Positions 1 through 6,325 are shown, numbered from the stretch's first letter. The stretch: 9,111 nt of DNA from Spirochaetaceae bacterium (GCA_031258615.1 JAIRMP010000052.1:1-9111), one strand, 5' to 3'. Program-made: numbers and translations. Notes: generated by a model not told the origin, from the sequence alone.

Positions 1-1517
1 GCCATCAGCGCCATGCGGTCTATCCCTATGCCCCAGGCCGCAACCGGCGCCTTGACGCCGAGCGATGTTGTTACTTCAGGGCGGAATATGCCGGAACCGC
101 CCAGCTCGAACCAGCCCAGCGTGGGATGTTTGATGTGTACTTCAACGGACGGTTCGGTGAACGGGAAGTAGCCGGGCACGTACTTTACTTCCTTTGCGCC
201 CGCGACTTCCGTAGCGAACATTTCCAGTATCCCTAGCAGCGTCCGTAAGTTTACATCCTCGCCCAGCACGATCCCTTCGGTTTGGTAGAAGTCGGACAGG
301 TGGGTGGCGTCTACCTTGTCGTAGCGGAAACAGCGCAGCATACCAAAGTATTTGCCCGGTATCTTTGCGTGCGGCAGTGTTTTGGCGGACATGACCGTGC
401 CCTGGCTCCGCAGTATCAGGCGCTTTGTGAACTCGCGGTCAAAGGCGTAGCCCCAGCCGCGGCTTCCCGTACTGCCGCCGTTTTCGTGGGCGGCCGCAAC
501 CGCGGAAAGCCAGGGTTCGTCGATCTTTTTTGCCGTGGCGGGCTCGGCGATGTGGTATACGTCGTGAATGTCCCGCGCCGAATGGAACTGAGGCATGAAT
601 AGCGCGTCCGAATTCCAGAATTCTGTCTCGACAAGCGGCCCGTCGAACTCTTCAAAGCCCAGGCTGACAAGTTTATCCTTTGTTTGTTCCAGAAATTGCG
701 AGTAAGCGTTGGTTCTGCCGGCCATGAGGCGCGCCGGGGGAACCTGCACGTTGTATGCCCTGAAGGTTTTGCCTTTCCACGAGCCTCTTTCCAGCATTTC
801 CGGCGTGAGAACGCCGATTTCCTCACCGGAAAGGCCCGCCTCCCTGAGCGCGTCGGCAATGGCCGGATGTTCTTCACCAAAAGTAAAGAACACGGTCTCC
901 CGCTCCGCTGTGCGAAAGGCGGCCCCGGCGGCCCCGCGTTTCTTCGCGATGCCCGCCATTACACGCTTTTCTCCGGCGCTGAGGGCGCTTTCCGGGAGGA
1001 GTCCGCCGTCCGCCGCCGCGCCTTTCTCCAGAATGGCGCGTACATGGCGAAAATGTTCCGCCGCGGGGCCGGATGCCGGGCGTCCGTTCTCAAGCTGTTC
1101 CGGCGGCAGGCTTATGCTTACCCGTTTTGCGCCGTCCATGCCAAAGAGACCCAGTTTTGACAAAAGGCCGAACGCGCTGCCTGAATCCTTGCTTTCAAGC
1201 CCCAGCGTTTCGGCTATTTCCGGCAGCGTGAGGCCGGGTTTTATCCTGACAAGCTCCAAAATGCGCTCTTCCGGCGAGCCTTTTTCCTTCCAGGAGCGGC
1301 CAAGATCGGTTAATTCGTAGAAAACAGCCGTTTCGCGCCGTTTTTCGGCAACGAGTCCCTTTGCCGCAAGCCACGAAAGCGCCTGGTTTCCGTTCCCGCT
1401 CTTAAAATTCAAGTCCGATTCGATCTTTTCAACGGAAAGTTCATCTCCCTTCCCGTAACGCAGGATAACTTTGACTTCCAGCGGGTGCAAATTTTTTATG
1501 ATGTTTTGAATATCCAT
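1..1517 (-). CDS. pheS: Phenylalanyl-tRNA synthetase alpha subunit, archaeal/spirochaetal type (3' end cut by window edge)
   Basis: The enzyme charges tRNA-Phe with phenylalanine in the cytosol as an alpha2-beta2 tetramer. The minus strand reads 505 codons without a stop from ATG at 1517 to the window edge. The first 200 or so residues look like winged-helix modules (LTDLGRSW-type and LPEIAETLGL segments), as in archaeal/eukaryotic PheS and unlike the roughly 340-residue bacterial form. The class II catalytic domain starts near residue 266 (GRTNAYSQFL). Motif 1 follows near 286 (GFEEFDGPLVETEFWNSDALF), motif 2 near 368 (ILRSQGTVMS), and motif 3 near 472 and 497 (GGSGIFRPEV and GIGIDRMAL). Only about the last 10-25 residues should be missing. 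The start has an AGGA at 1531-1534 with a rather long 13-base gap. Spirochaetes are known to carry this PheS type. A downstream pheT would lie beyond the window. Identification is secure; the assignment of the N-terminal modules is inferred. Confidence 0.95.
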   Translation of the reverse strand, partial: MDIQNIIKNLHPLEVKVILRYGKGDELSVEKIESDLNFKSGNGNQALSWLAAKGLVAEKRRETAVFYELTDLGRSWKEKGSPEERILELVRIKPGLTLPEIAETLGLESKDSGSAFGLLSKLGLFGMDGAKRVSISLPPEQLENGRPASGPAAEHFRHVRAILEKGAAADGGLLPESALSAGEKRVMAGIAKKRGAAGAAFRTAERETVFFTFGEEHPAIADALREAGLSGEEIGVLTPEMLERGSWKGKTFRAYNVQVPPARLMAGRTNAYSQFLEQTKDKLVSLGFEEFDGPLVETEFWNSDALFMPQFHSARDIHDVYHIAEPATAKKIDEPWLSAVAAAHENGGSTGSRGWGYAFDREFTKRLILRSQGTVMSAKTLPHAKIPGKYFGMLRCFRYDKVDATHLSDFYQTEGIVLGEDVNLRTLLGILEMFATEVAGAKEVKYVPGYFPFTEPSVEVHIKHPTLGWFELGGSGIFRPEVTTSLGVKAPVAAWGIGIDRMALM

Positions 1518-1649
1518 ACCGCAAACGCAGTCCTTTTACAATGAATTGAGCCGTTTCCACAAACGAATGTTTGATCCTAGCTCGATCCCCCCATCAAAAT
1601 CAAGCAGGCAGGCAGGCCAGCCTGCACCAAACGTACGCCAATGGCTGAG

Positions 1650-1714
1650 GAGTCGTCCTTGCCAGCCGCTGAGCGTGAAAGAGAACGGGTTGCGAGTCGT
1701 CCTTGCGAGCCGCT
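1650..1714. repeat. 21-base imperfect direct repeat, two copies
   Basis: The 21-base unit starting GAGTCGTCCTTGC occurs at 1650-1670 and again at 1694-1714. The copies match at 20 of 21 positions, differing only at C versus G at the 14th base. They are 44 bases apart and lie just left of the hairpin group. No function is evident. They may be a duplicated part of a larger interspersed element. Confidence 0.8.
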
Positions 1715-1727
1715 TTACAAGGAGGGT

Positions 1728-1790
1728 GGAGTTTGCGGAGACAACCGCGTAGCGGTTGTCCAAGCGCTTAGCGTTTGCGTAGCAAACTCC
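1728..1790. repeat. Nested inverted repeats with GCGTAGC caps
   Basis: Outer arms GGAGTTTGC (1728-1736) and GCAAACTCC (1782-1790) are perfect complements. Inside lies GACAACCGC-GTA-GCGGTTGTC (1740-1760), a 9-base perfect stem with a 3-base loop. The right outer arm can instead pair locally as GTTTGC-GTA-GCAAAC (1773-1787). The left arm therefore has a choice of partners, so two mutually exclusive folds are possible. Both inner loops are GCGTAGC, one of the GCGNAGC sequences known to form unusually stable DNA mini-hairpins. The structure follows directly from the sequence; any role is unknown. Confidence 0.8.
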
Positions 1791-1795
1791 GGAGC

Positions 1796-2134
1796 TCAAC
1801 GCTGCGCGTTGCGCCATTCGCTGAGCTTCCCCTCACGCCATTTGGAAAAGACATCAAGCCACCGCGAAGGATGCGCGGACGCTATGAAGCCAAGCGTCCC
1901 CAGGTGGAGCGGGATTATCGGCGTCCCAAAGGCGGTCATGGTCCGCGCGGCGAACAGCGCCGTCCCGTCCCCGCCCAAACTGAACGCGATGTCAAACCCG
2001 CTTGTTACCATCGCCGCGCTGTCTAGCAGGTAGAGCGCCGTTGTACAGCCCTTCCCGTCGAGCGCCCGGCGTATTTCGGACGCGAGCGCGGCAGCGGCGG
2101 GTTTTTGTGTATTGATGATTAGCATGACCTTCAC
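1796..2134 (-). pseudogene. nadK: NAD kinase, 5' fragment truncated at a repeat cluster
   Basis: NAD kinase phosphorylates NAD to NADP in the cytosol. The frame has a GTG start with an ideal GGAGG (2141-2145) 6 bases upstream, so the beginning is intact. The 112 residues begin with a Rossmann-like strand (MKVMLIINTQ). They carry the family's nucleotide/phosphate motif GGDGT at residues 54-58 and IPLHLGTLGFIA at 74-85. In that second motif the usually conserved Asn (NLG) appears as His, from my memory of the family. Complete enzymes run to about 280 residues. Here the C-terminal all-beta NAD-binding domain is absent and the frame ends in hairpin-forming repeats at about 1796-1820. I found no trace of the missing half in the window. 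NAD kinase is normally essential, so a full copy presumably exists elsewhere. A short expressed protein would be very unlikely to be active. Confidence 0.8.
1797..1811. repeat. Hairpin overlapping the last codons of the NAD kinase fragment
   Basis: CAACGC-TGC-GCGTTG is a perfect 6-base stem with a 3-base loop. It overlaps the stop codon (1796-1798) and last codons of the truncated NAD kinase frame. It belongs to the same GC-NNN-GC design as its neighbours, so the repeat cluster, and not native kinase sequence, appears to supply the end of this frame. Confidence 0.7.
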
Positions 2135-2166
2135 GGTAAACCTCCGGGCGCACTAATACCCATACC

Positions 2167-2188
2167 CAATAGTGAGGCCCCGCTATTG
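2167..2188. repeat. Small inverted repeat upstream of the NAD kinase start
   Basis: CAATAG (2167-2172) pairs perfectly with CTATTG (2183-2188) around a 10-base GC-rich spacer. It lies about 35 bases upstream of the NAD kinase GTG. Next to it is a tandem ATACCC-ATACCC. It could be a leftover operator or leader hairpin, but arms of 6 bases are short enough to occur by chance. Confidence 0.4.
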
Positions 2189-2245
2189 CTTCCGGGCAGG
2201 TGACAGACGCCTCGTTTAGACACCTTGATAATCGCGTCAACCTTG

Positions 2246-2365
2246 AGCGGTTCGGTAAGAAATTTATTTGAAAGGGCTGTAAAAAAACAGGCAAACAGGT
2301 TATCGCTTGATAATGATATAACCGATGATGAGCTATTGACGCTTTTGCTGGAAGACTTAAATTAG
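2246..2365 (+). pseudogene. Orphan 3' end of a CbbX/SpoVK-like AAA+ ATPase
   Basis: The plus-strand frame open from 2204 to the TAG at 2363-2365 encodes, from about 2255, VRNLFERAVKKQANRLS, followed by an acidic segment ending ITDDELLTLLLEDLN. This matches the C-terminal lid/tail pattern of CbbX/SpoVK-family AAA+ ATPases as I recall it (VRNLFE-A---QANRL, then IT-EEL-T---EDI). There is no start codon of the right kind, no Walker A or B, and an in-frame TGA at 2201, so only the last 35-40 residues of a protein of several hundred survive. The fragment faces the opposite way to its neighbours and its stop overlaps that of the small minus-strand frame at 2362-2523. I read it as debris of a gene deleted here. 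The match is from memory of the family pattern. Confidence 0.6.
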
Positions 2366-2523
2366 AACCGCGCCTTCTTGTGGGGCGCTGGCCGGGCATT
2401 GAGTTTGTGAACCCCGGTCTTGAATTTTCCGGCGGCCAAGGCTGCGCCTGAGTCTCCGGCAAGTATGACACGCGGAGAATCTTTGTTAATCGTGTTGTAA
2501 ATACGCTCCGCCGCGTCAAACAT
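2362..2523 (-). CDS. Unidentified 53-residue frame downstream of the sugar-binding protein gene
   Basis: A 53-codon frame begins at ATG 2523, directly after the hairpin at 2525-2559, and ends with TAA at 2362-2364. The product starts MFDAAERIYNTINKDSPRVI, has a glycine/alanine-rich middle (LAGDSGAALAAGKF) and a basic tail (RPAPHKKARF). The composition looks protein-like, but I do not recognise the family. GDSGA resembles but does not meet the hydrolase nucleophile-elbow pattern, and it is not a P-loop. There is no Shine-Dalgarno sequence before the ATG, because the preceding bases form the hairpin. The open frame extends upstream into the hairpin as far as a TGA. It may be a small gene, but a remnant is more likely given the debris to its left. 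Confidence 0.35.
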   Translation of the reverse strand: MFDAAERIYNTINKDSPRVILAGDSGAALAAGKFKTGVHKLNARPAPHKKARF

Positions 2524-2524
2524 A

Positions 2525-2559
2525 TTGGCAGCCTGACGGGTCCTCCGTCAGGCTGCCAA
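2525..2559 (-). terminator. Probable terminator of the sugar transporter operon
   Basis: A perfect 15-base inverted repeat (arms 2525-2539 and 2545-2559, starting TTGGCAGCCTGACGG) with a 5-base loop lies 27 bases past the stop of the binding-protein gene. It would form a very stable RNA hairpin at the operon's end. On the minus strand it is followed by TATGTTTG and not by a true U run, so it may act as a Rho-independent terminator of modest strength or as a 3'-end stabiliser. Confidence 0.7.
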
Positions 2560-2585
2560 CCGCGCCTCTACAGGGCGCCGGCGGT

Positions 2586-3536
2586 CTATTTGATCGAGGC
2601 GGCGTTTGCCTTTGTCGCAACCGTCACGCCGGTATCAATATCTTTCGGTGAAAGGCTTTTGCCGTTATAGACATCAACGCCGGCCTGCAAACCCTGGTAG
2701 CCCATTTCGTAAGGGTTCTGCACCATAGTTGCCTGCAAAATATCCCGTTCAACGAGCGACTTGGTGTCAGCAGACCAGTCAAAGCCGACCACCTTTACCT
2801 TGTTGGCCAGGCCTTTCTGTTCGACAGCGTTTCCAACTCCCACAGTTGACCCCTCGTTACAGGCGTAGAAGCCGGCGAGGTCGGGATTCGCGGTGATAAA
2901 GTCCAGCGCTATATTCAGCGCCTTTGTCTTGTCCCCGTCGGAATACTGGGTGCCGACAACGGTAATGCCGGGGTACTTTTTGGCTATCTGATCCTTGAAG
3001 TCATTTTCGCGGGTCATCGTAGTTCCCGCCCCGGCCTGCGCGTTTACAATCGCGACCTTGCCGGTTCCGCCGATTAGACCGGCCAGCGTGTCCGCGGCTG
3101 TACGGGCCGCCGCCCCGTTATCGGTCGAGAAGAACGCATCGTAATCCGGCGCCGAAACCGCGGAGTCAATGATGATAACTTTGATACCGGCTTTTTTTGC
3201 CTTTTCCACACCTGGTGAAAGGGCGTCTTTGTTGAGCGGCGCGAGCAGGATGATGTCCGATTTCTTGGTAATCGCGTCCTCCACCATCTGAAGCTGGATG
3301 GCGGCGTCAACCTTGCCCGGAGGCGCGTTGAACGTGAGGTCAACATTGCCAAGCTCGTCAGCCTTTGCCTGGGCGCCGGCCTTCACCTTAAGCCAGTGTT
3401 CATCAATCGAGTCCATCGTGATTAGCGTTGCCTTGATCTTGCCGCTTCCGCTTTCACCCAATCCTTTCGCCCACAGCGGGAACGAAAAGACAAGCGGCGC
3501 TGCCGCCGCCAACAGTACTAAAATCCATCTTTTCAT
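2586..3536 (-). CDS. Periplasmic sugar-binding protein of an RbsB-type ABC transporter
   Basis: This 316-residue protein captures a sugar in the periplasm and delivers it to the permease encoded just upstream. A signal peptide covers about residues 1-23 (MKRW, a hydrophobic core, then LWA before KG). There is no lipobox cysteine, so it should be a soluble, SPase I-processed protein. The mature part is a type I periplasmic-binding fold (Peripla_BP_4/RbsB class): first strand KIKATLITMDSIDEHW (33-48), VDAAIQLQMVEDAI (76-89), DIILLAPLNKDAL (94-106), FFSTDNGAAARTAA (135-148), GKVAIVNAQAGAGTT (159-173), and VKVVGFDWS (247-255). Length is typical. The start has AAGGAG 7 bases upstream. It is the last gene of the operon, after a 147-base gap. 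The sugar cannot be named; ribose, allose, galactose or another monosaccharide are all possible. Confidence 0.92.
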   Translation of the reverse strand: MKRWILVLLAAAAPLVFSFPLWAKGLGESGSGKIKATLITMDSIDEHWLKVKAGAQAKADELGNVDLTFNAPPGKVDAAIQLQMVEDAITKKSDIILLAPLNKDALSPGVEKAKKAGIKVIIIDSAVSAPDYDAFFSTDNGAAARTAADTLAGLIGGTGKVAIVNAQAGAGTTMTRENDFKDQIAKKYPGITVVGTQYSDGDKTKALNIALDFITANPDLAGFYACNEGSTVGVGNAVEQKGLANKVKVVGFDWSADTKSLVERDILQATMVQNPYEMGYQGLQAGVDVYNGKSLSPKDIDTGVTVATKANAASIK

Positions 3537-3596
3537 ACAATCTCTCCTTGTACAAATGTTTTATTAGTAAACCTTTCGGTGTACTACCCTCAATAA

Positions 3597-3613
3597 GTCC
3601 GTCGCGCGCGGAC
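3597..3613 (-). repeat. Short GC-rich inverted repeat in the permease to binding-protein gap
   Basis: GTCCG (3597-3601) and CGGAC (3609-3613) flank a CG-rich 7-base spacer, about 60 bases before the binding-protein start. In the minus-strand transcript it would form a small hairpin followed by TTATT. With the hairpin at 3670-3685 it makes this gap structured, which could affect relative expression of the two genes. The arms are short and the assignment is tentative. Confidence 0.35.
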
Positions 3614-3669
3614 AATTTTAAAACCTCCCCGTGAGCCAACCGCCTCTTTCATGCTGAACGCCCCGCGTA

Positions 3670-3685
3670 AACCCACTGGTGGGTT
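3670..3685 (-). promoter_or_regulatory. Hairpin at the permease stop codon
   Basis: AACCCAC-TG-GTGGGTT is a perfect 7-base stem with a 2-base loop. It overlaps the permease stop codon (3684-3686) and begins the 147-base gap before the binding-protein gene. Intergenic hairpins in sugar-uptake operons often let the binding-protein message persist or terminate part of the transcription. Which applies here cannot be told, as no strong U run follows. Confidence 0.45.
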
Positions 3686-4649
3686 AGTCTTTGCGTTTTA
3701 TCTTGTCCAGGAATACAGAACCCGCTATCACGATGCCGATCACAATTTTCTGGATGAACGGCGAGACGCCTATAAGGTTCAGGCCGTTACGCAAGATGCC
3801 GATGATGAACGCGCCTATAAATGTCCCCGCTATCGAACCTTCGCCGCCCAGCGTGCTTGTGCCGCCTATAACGGAAGACGCCACGGCGTCCAGTTCGTAG
3901 CCGTCTCCCGCCGCCGGCTGGGCGGATACGATGCGGGCGGCCATGATAAGCCCGGCAAAGGCCGCAAGCATCCCTGAAAACACGTAAACCAGTATCAGGG
4001 TGCGGTTTGTGTTCACGCCGGAAAGCCGCGCCGCGTCAAAGTTACTTCCAAGTGCGTAAACATGACGCCCAAACGTTGTTTTGGCCAGGATAAAACCGAA
4101 CAGCACCACCGTTACAACCATCAAAATCACGGGAATTGGGATTGGGCCTGCCGACCCCGCGCCTATCACGGTAAATGATTTGGGAAGTCCGCCTACCGGA
4201 ATCCCCTGGGTCAGCGTCAGCGACACGCCGCGCACCGCCGTCATCGTACCGAGCGTCGCGATAAACGGCGGAATCTTTCCGTAGGTTGTGAAAACGCCGT
4301 TTACCGCGCCCACCGCCGCGCCGCTCAGCAGACCTAAAAGACCGGCAAGAAACACCGGAATGCCGGACATCATAGCCAGGGCCGCAATCATCCCAGAAAG
4401 GGCGATGTTTGACCCTATAGAAAGGTCTATGCCCGCCGTTATCATAACGTAAGTCTGCCCGATAGCTATTACCGCTATTACCGCCGTCTGCGTGGCAACG
4501 GTAAGCAGGTTGCCTACGGTAAAAAAGTACGGCCGCGCCAAAATTGAAAATACGATAAACAGAATCGCGAAGCCGCTCAGTGTTGAAAGCTGCTGCTTTA
4601 ACCCGCGCGAAACATTCAATTTTGGAGAGCTAAGTTTTATCGTCCGCAT
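3684..4649 (-). CDS. RbsC-type ABC sugar transporter permease
   Basis: This 321-residue inner-membrane protein forms the channel of the sugar importer, presumably as a homodimer. It is rich in hydrophobic segments, starting near residues 24-40, 52-70, 82-120 and 170-190, and ending near 300-314. Family hallmarks of the BPD_transp_2/RbsC class are present: ITAGIDLSIGS at 70-80, PPFIATLGTM near 127-136, the cytoplasmic coupling loop GRHVYALGSNFDAARLSG at 194-211, and AVASSVIGGTSTLGGEGS at 255-272. The N-terminal 20 residues are polar and the C-terminus is basic (DKIKRKD), as expected for cytoplasmic ends. The ATG at 4649 has AGAGGA (4658-4663) 8 bases upstream, within a tandem duplication. It lies 52 bases after the ATPase gene and is surely co-transcribed with it. 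Length is normal. The substrate is unknown. Confidence 0.93.
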   Translation of the reverse strand: MRTIKLSSPKLNVSRGLKQQLSTLSGFAILFIVFSILARPYFFTVGNLLTVATQTAVIAVIAIGQTYVMITAGIDLSIGSNIALSGMIAALAMMSGIPVFLAGLLGLLSGAAVGAVNGVFTTYGKIPPFIATLGTMTAVRGVSLTLTQGIPVGGLPKSFTVIGAGSAGPIPIPVILMVVTVVLFGFILAKTTFGRHVYALGSNFDAARLSGVNTNRTLILVYVFSGMLAAFAGLIMAARIVSAQPAAGDGYELDAVASSVIGGTSTLGGEGSIAGTFIGAFIIGILRNGLNLIGVSPFIQKIVIGIVIAGSVFLDKIKRKD

Positions 4650-4655
4650 GATAAC

Positions 4656-4700
4656 ATTCCTCTATACATCCGGTATTCCTCTATAAATATCCGGTATTCC
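4656..4700 (-). repeat. Tandem duplication carrying the permease ribosome-binding site
   Basis: The gap between the ATPase stop and the permease start consists almost entirely of two direct copies of ATTCCTCTATA-(AC or AAAT)-ATCCGGT-like sequence (plus-strand reading) at 4656-4674 and 4675-4695, followed by a further ATTCC at 4696-4700. On the minus strand each copy supplies an AGAGGA. Only the copy at 4658-4663 is correctly spaced (8 bases) to the permease ATG; the second, at 4677-4682, is a spare. Confidence 0.8.
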
Positions 4701-4701
4701 C

Positions 4702-6201
4702 TTATGCGTACTGTGTAGCATACCTTAAAATCTCTTCCTGGTTTGTATTTTTTGTTTCAAGATTCGCCGTGATTCGTCCGTTGCACATCACCAAAATACG
4801 ATCCGACATACCCAAAACTTCAGGCAACTCAGACGAAACAAACATCACGCCGATTCCCTGTTTTTTCAGGTCGTTTATGATGTTGTAAATTTCAATTTTG
4901 GACGCGACATCAATCCCACGCGTCGGCTCGTCAAAAATTACAAGTTTAGCGTCCCGCATAAGCCATTTACCGACAACAACTTTTTGCTGATTCCCGCCGG
5001 AAAGGTTTGCTACGCACTGCCAAACGCCGGACGCCTTGATTTTAAGCGCGTCCTTCATTTTAACGGCTTTTTCCGTTTCTTTTCCGCCGCTTATCACGCC
5101 GAAATTTGAAATAAGCTCCAAACTTGGAAGCGTGATATTTTCCGACAGAGTCATTTTTACGCAAAGGCCGTCTTTTTTGCGGTCCTCCGGTATATAGTAG
5201 ACGCCTTCTTTTATCGCGTCTCGTATGTTTTTTATCATGATTTTTTTGCCGTTAAGAAATACTTCTCCCGCGCTCATCCTGTCGGCGCCGGAGACTGCCC
5301 GCGCCGTTTCCGTCCTTCCCGCCCCCATGAGTCCGGCAAACGCGACTATTTCACCCTGATACAATTCAAACGAAACATCCTTTACGCCCACGCCGTGCGG
5401 CGAGGAAAGATTTTTTACTTCCAGCACCACCCTGCCGCGCGGCACAATGATTTTAGGGAATTTTTCATTCAGGTTGCGTCCAACCATGCAGGAAATAATT
5501 TCTTCAAGACTGGTATCCGCGAAGTTAAAGGTTTTGATATACAGTCCGTCCCGCAGAATCGTTACACGGTCGACAATTCGGGACAACTCCTCAAGCCTGT
5601 GTGAAATATAGATGATGCCGCAGCCTTCCGCCTTTAGCATTTTTACCACATTGAACAGCTCATCAATTTCCTTGTCGGTCAGCGCGGATGTAGGTTCATC
5701 CATTATAATGATCCGCGCGTTCATCGAAAGGGTTTTGCAGATTTCAACCATCTGCTGTTTCGATACAGGGAGTTCCTTCACCGGCGTATCGGGATCAACA
5801 TCAAGTTCAAGAGCGTCAAGATACTTTTTTGCCTCGCGATTCTGCCTTTTTCTGTCCGTTATGCCGAGGGTGGATATTTCGCGGTTCAGGTAGATGTTTT
5901 CCGCTACGCTAAGGTGGGGGCACAGGTTCAATTCCTGATGTATGATCCCTATGCCGAGCCGCTGTGCCGAGAGCGGCGAGAGGTCGCCTGTGGGTTTGCC
6001 GTCAATGACCAGTTCCCCCGCATCGCGGACATACACCCCGGAAATTATCTTCATCAGGGTAGACTTGCCGGCGCCGTTTTCGCCTAAAAGCGCGTGAACC
6101 TCGCCCGGACGCAGATCAAAATGCACATTTTTCAGGGCCGGTACGCCGGAAAAACTTTTTGAAACTCCTTCCACCCTTACCAACAACACATCATCATTCA
6201 T
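4702..6201 (-). CDS. RbsA-type sugar ABC transporter ATP-binding protein (two fused ATPase domains)
   Basis: This protein powers sugar import; two ABC domains are fused in one chain, the mark of the RbsA/MglA class. Positions are counted from the upstream ATG at 6222. Domain 1 has Walker A GENGAGKST (47-55), Q-loop Q96, a degenerate signature LPVSKQQMVEI (151-161), Walker B IIIMDEPTSAL (171-181) and H-loop H208. Domain 2 has the family's degenerate Walker A GLMGAGRTET (297-306), signature LSGGNQQK (407-414), Walker B LVIFDEPTRGID (427-438) and Ser in place of the H-loop His (FVSSELPEV), normal for this class. I prefer ATG 6201 (MNDDVLLV, 499 residues), as family members begin close to this point. 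ATG 6222 adds MLSYNNC and lies inside a palindrome. Neither has a Shine-Dalgarno sequence. It is the first gene of the operon. Confidence 0.93.
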   Translation of the reverse strand: MNDDVLLVRVEGVSKSFSGVPALKNVHFDLRPGEVHALLGENGAGKSTLMKIISGVYVRDAGELVIDGKPTGDLSPLSAQRLGIGIIHQELNLCPHLSVAENIYLNREISTLGITDRKRQNREAKKYLDALELDVDPDTPVKELPVSKQQMVEICKTLSMNARIIIMDEPTSALTDKEIDELFNVVKMLKAEGCGIIYISHRLEELSRIVDRVTILRDGLYIKTFNFADTSLEEIISCMVGRNLNEKFPKIIVPRGRVVLEVKNLSSPHGVGVKDVSFELYQGEIVAFAGLMGAGRTETARAVSGADRMSAGEVFLNGKKIMIKNIRDAIKEGVYYIPEDRKKDGLCVKMTLSENITLPSLELISNFGVISGGKETEKAVKMKDALKIKASGVWQCVANLSGGNQQKVVVGKWLMRDAKLVIFDEPTRGIDVASKIEIYNIINDLKKQGIGVMFVSSELPEVLGMSDRILVMCNGRITANLETKNTNQEEILRYATQYA

Positions 6202-6219
6202 ACAGTTGTTATAGCTTAA

Positions 6220-6233
6220 CATACATTCGTATG
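6220..6233. promoter_or_regulatory. Palindrome CATAC-ATTC-GTATG, candidate operator
   Basis: Perfect 5-base arms flank a 4-base spacer. It covers the upstream candidate ATG of the ATPase gene and sits just downstream of the TTGACT element. This is a reasonable place for a repressor dimer, but the arms are short. Confidence 0.4.
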
Positions 6234-6236
6234 GCA

Positions 6237-6254
6237 GTCAAACAAATTTTTGAC
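6237..6254. promoter_or_regulatory. Palindrome GTCAAA-N6-TTTGAC, candidate operator
   Basis: GTCAAACAAATTTTTGAC has perfect 6-base arms around a 6-base spacer, the 18-base size expected for a dimeric winged-helix repressor. One arm forms the TTGAC of the putative -35 element (6236-6241) for the transporter operon, so a bound protein would block RNA polymerase. This is the best operator candidate in the window. The cognate protein is inferred, not shown. Confidence 0.5.
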
Positions 6255-6325
6255 AACAAATTTTTTACATTTTGTTAAAAATCCCGCACAATATAGCTTA
6301 CTACTTTTATCATGTTTTCCCGGAA

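Larger units (their letters stand above)
1603..1814. repeat. Cluster of direct and inverted repeats between pheS and the broken NAD kinase gene
   Basis: The 280-base gap between the pheS start and the NAD kinase fragment holds no convincing gene. It contains an AGGC triplication with a GCAGGC/GCCTGC hairpin (1612-1625), a 21-base direct repeat (1650-1670 and 1694-1714), and three perfect hairpins closed by 3-base loops (1740-1760, 1773-1787, 1797-1811). An outer GGAGTTTGC/GCAAACTCC pair (1728-1736 with 1782-1790) encloses the first hairpin. The stems differ in sequence but share the GC-NNN-GC cap seen again at 8587-9037. A 93-codon minus frame through this stretch looks like a by-product of the repeats. 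Confidence 0.8.

Noticed and set aside
684..1320. Two long plus-strand frames opposite pheS
   Set aside because: They are antisense shadows of the clear PheS coding frame, arginine- and alanine-rich with no family features.
1535..1562. TTGTGG-N16-TGTAAA as a pheS promoter
   Set aside because: The predicted transcription start would fall beyond the AGGA ribosome-binding site, so the two readings conflict. The -35 match is also weak.
1603..1811. CRISPR array
   Set aside because: Repeats are unequal in sequence and spacing, arms are self-complementary in different ways, and no cas gene is present.
1536..1817. 93-codon minus-strand frame across the left repeat cluster
   Set aside because: It is made of repeat sequence read in frame, has no recognisable domain and its start lies in a hairpin. 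Repeats with few stops give such frames by chance.
1992..2519. 175-codon minus-strand frame
   Set aside because: It overlaps the NAD kinase fragment in another frame and covers debris. Its composition (many R, P, Q, W) is not protein-like.
3454..3639. Minus-strand frame starting upstream of the binding-protein gene
   Set aside because: It runs in another frame through the signal peptide coding region. The binding protein has a strong Shine-Dalgarno sequence and a convincing signal peptide in its own frame.
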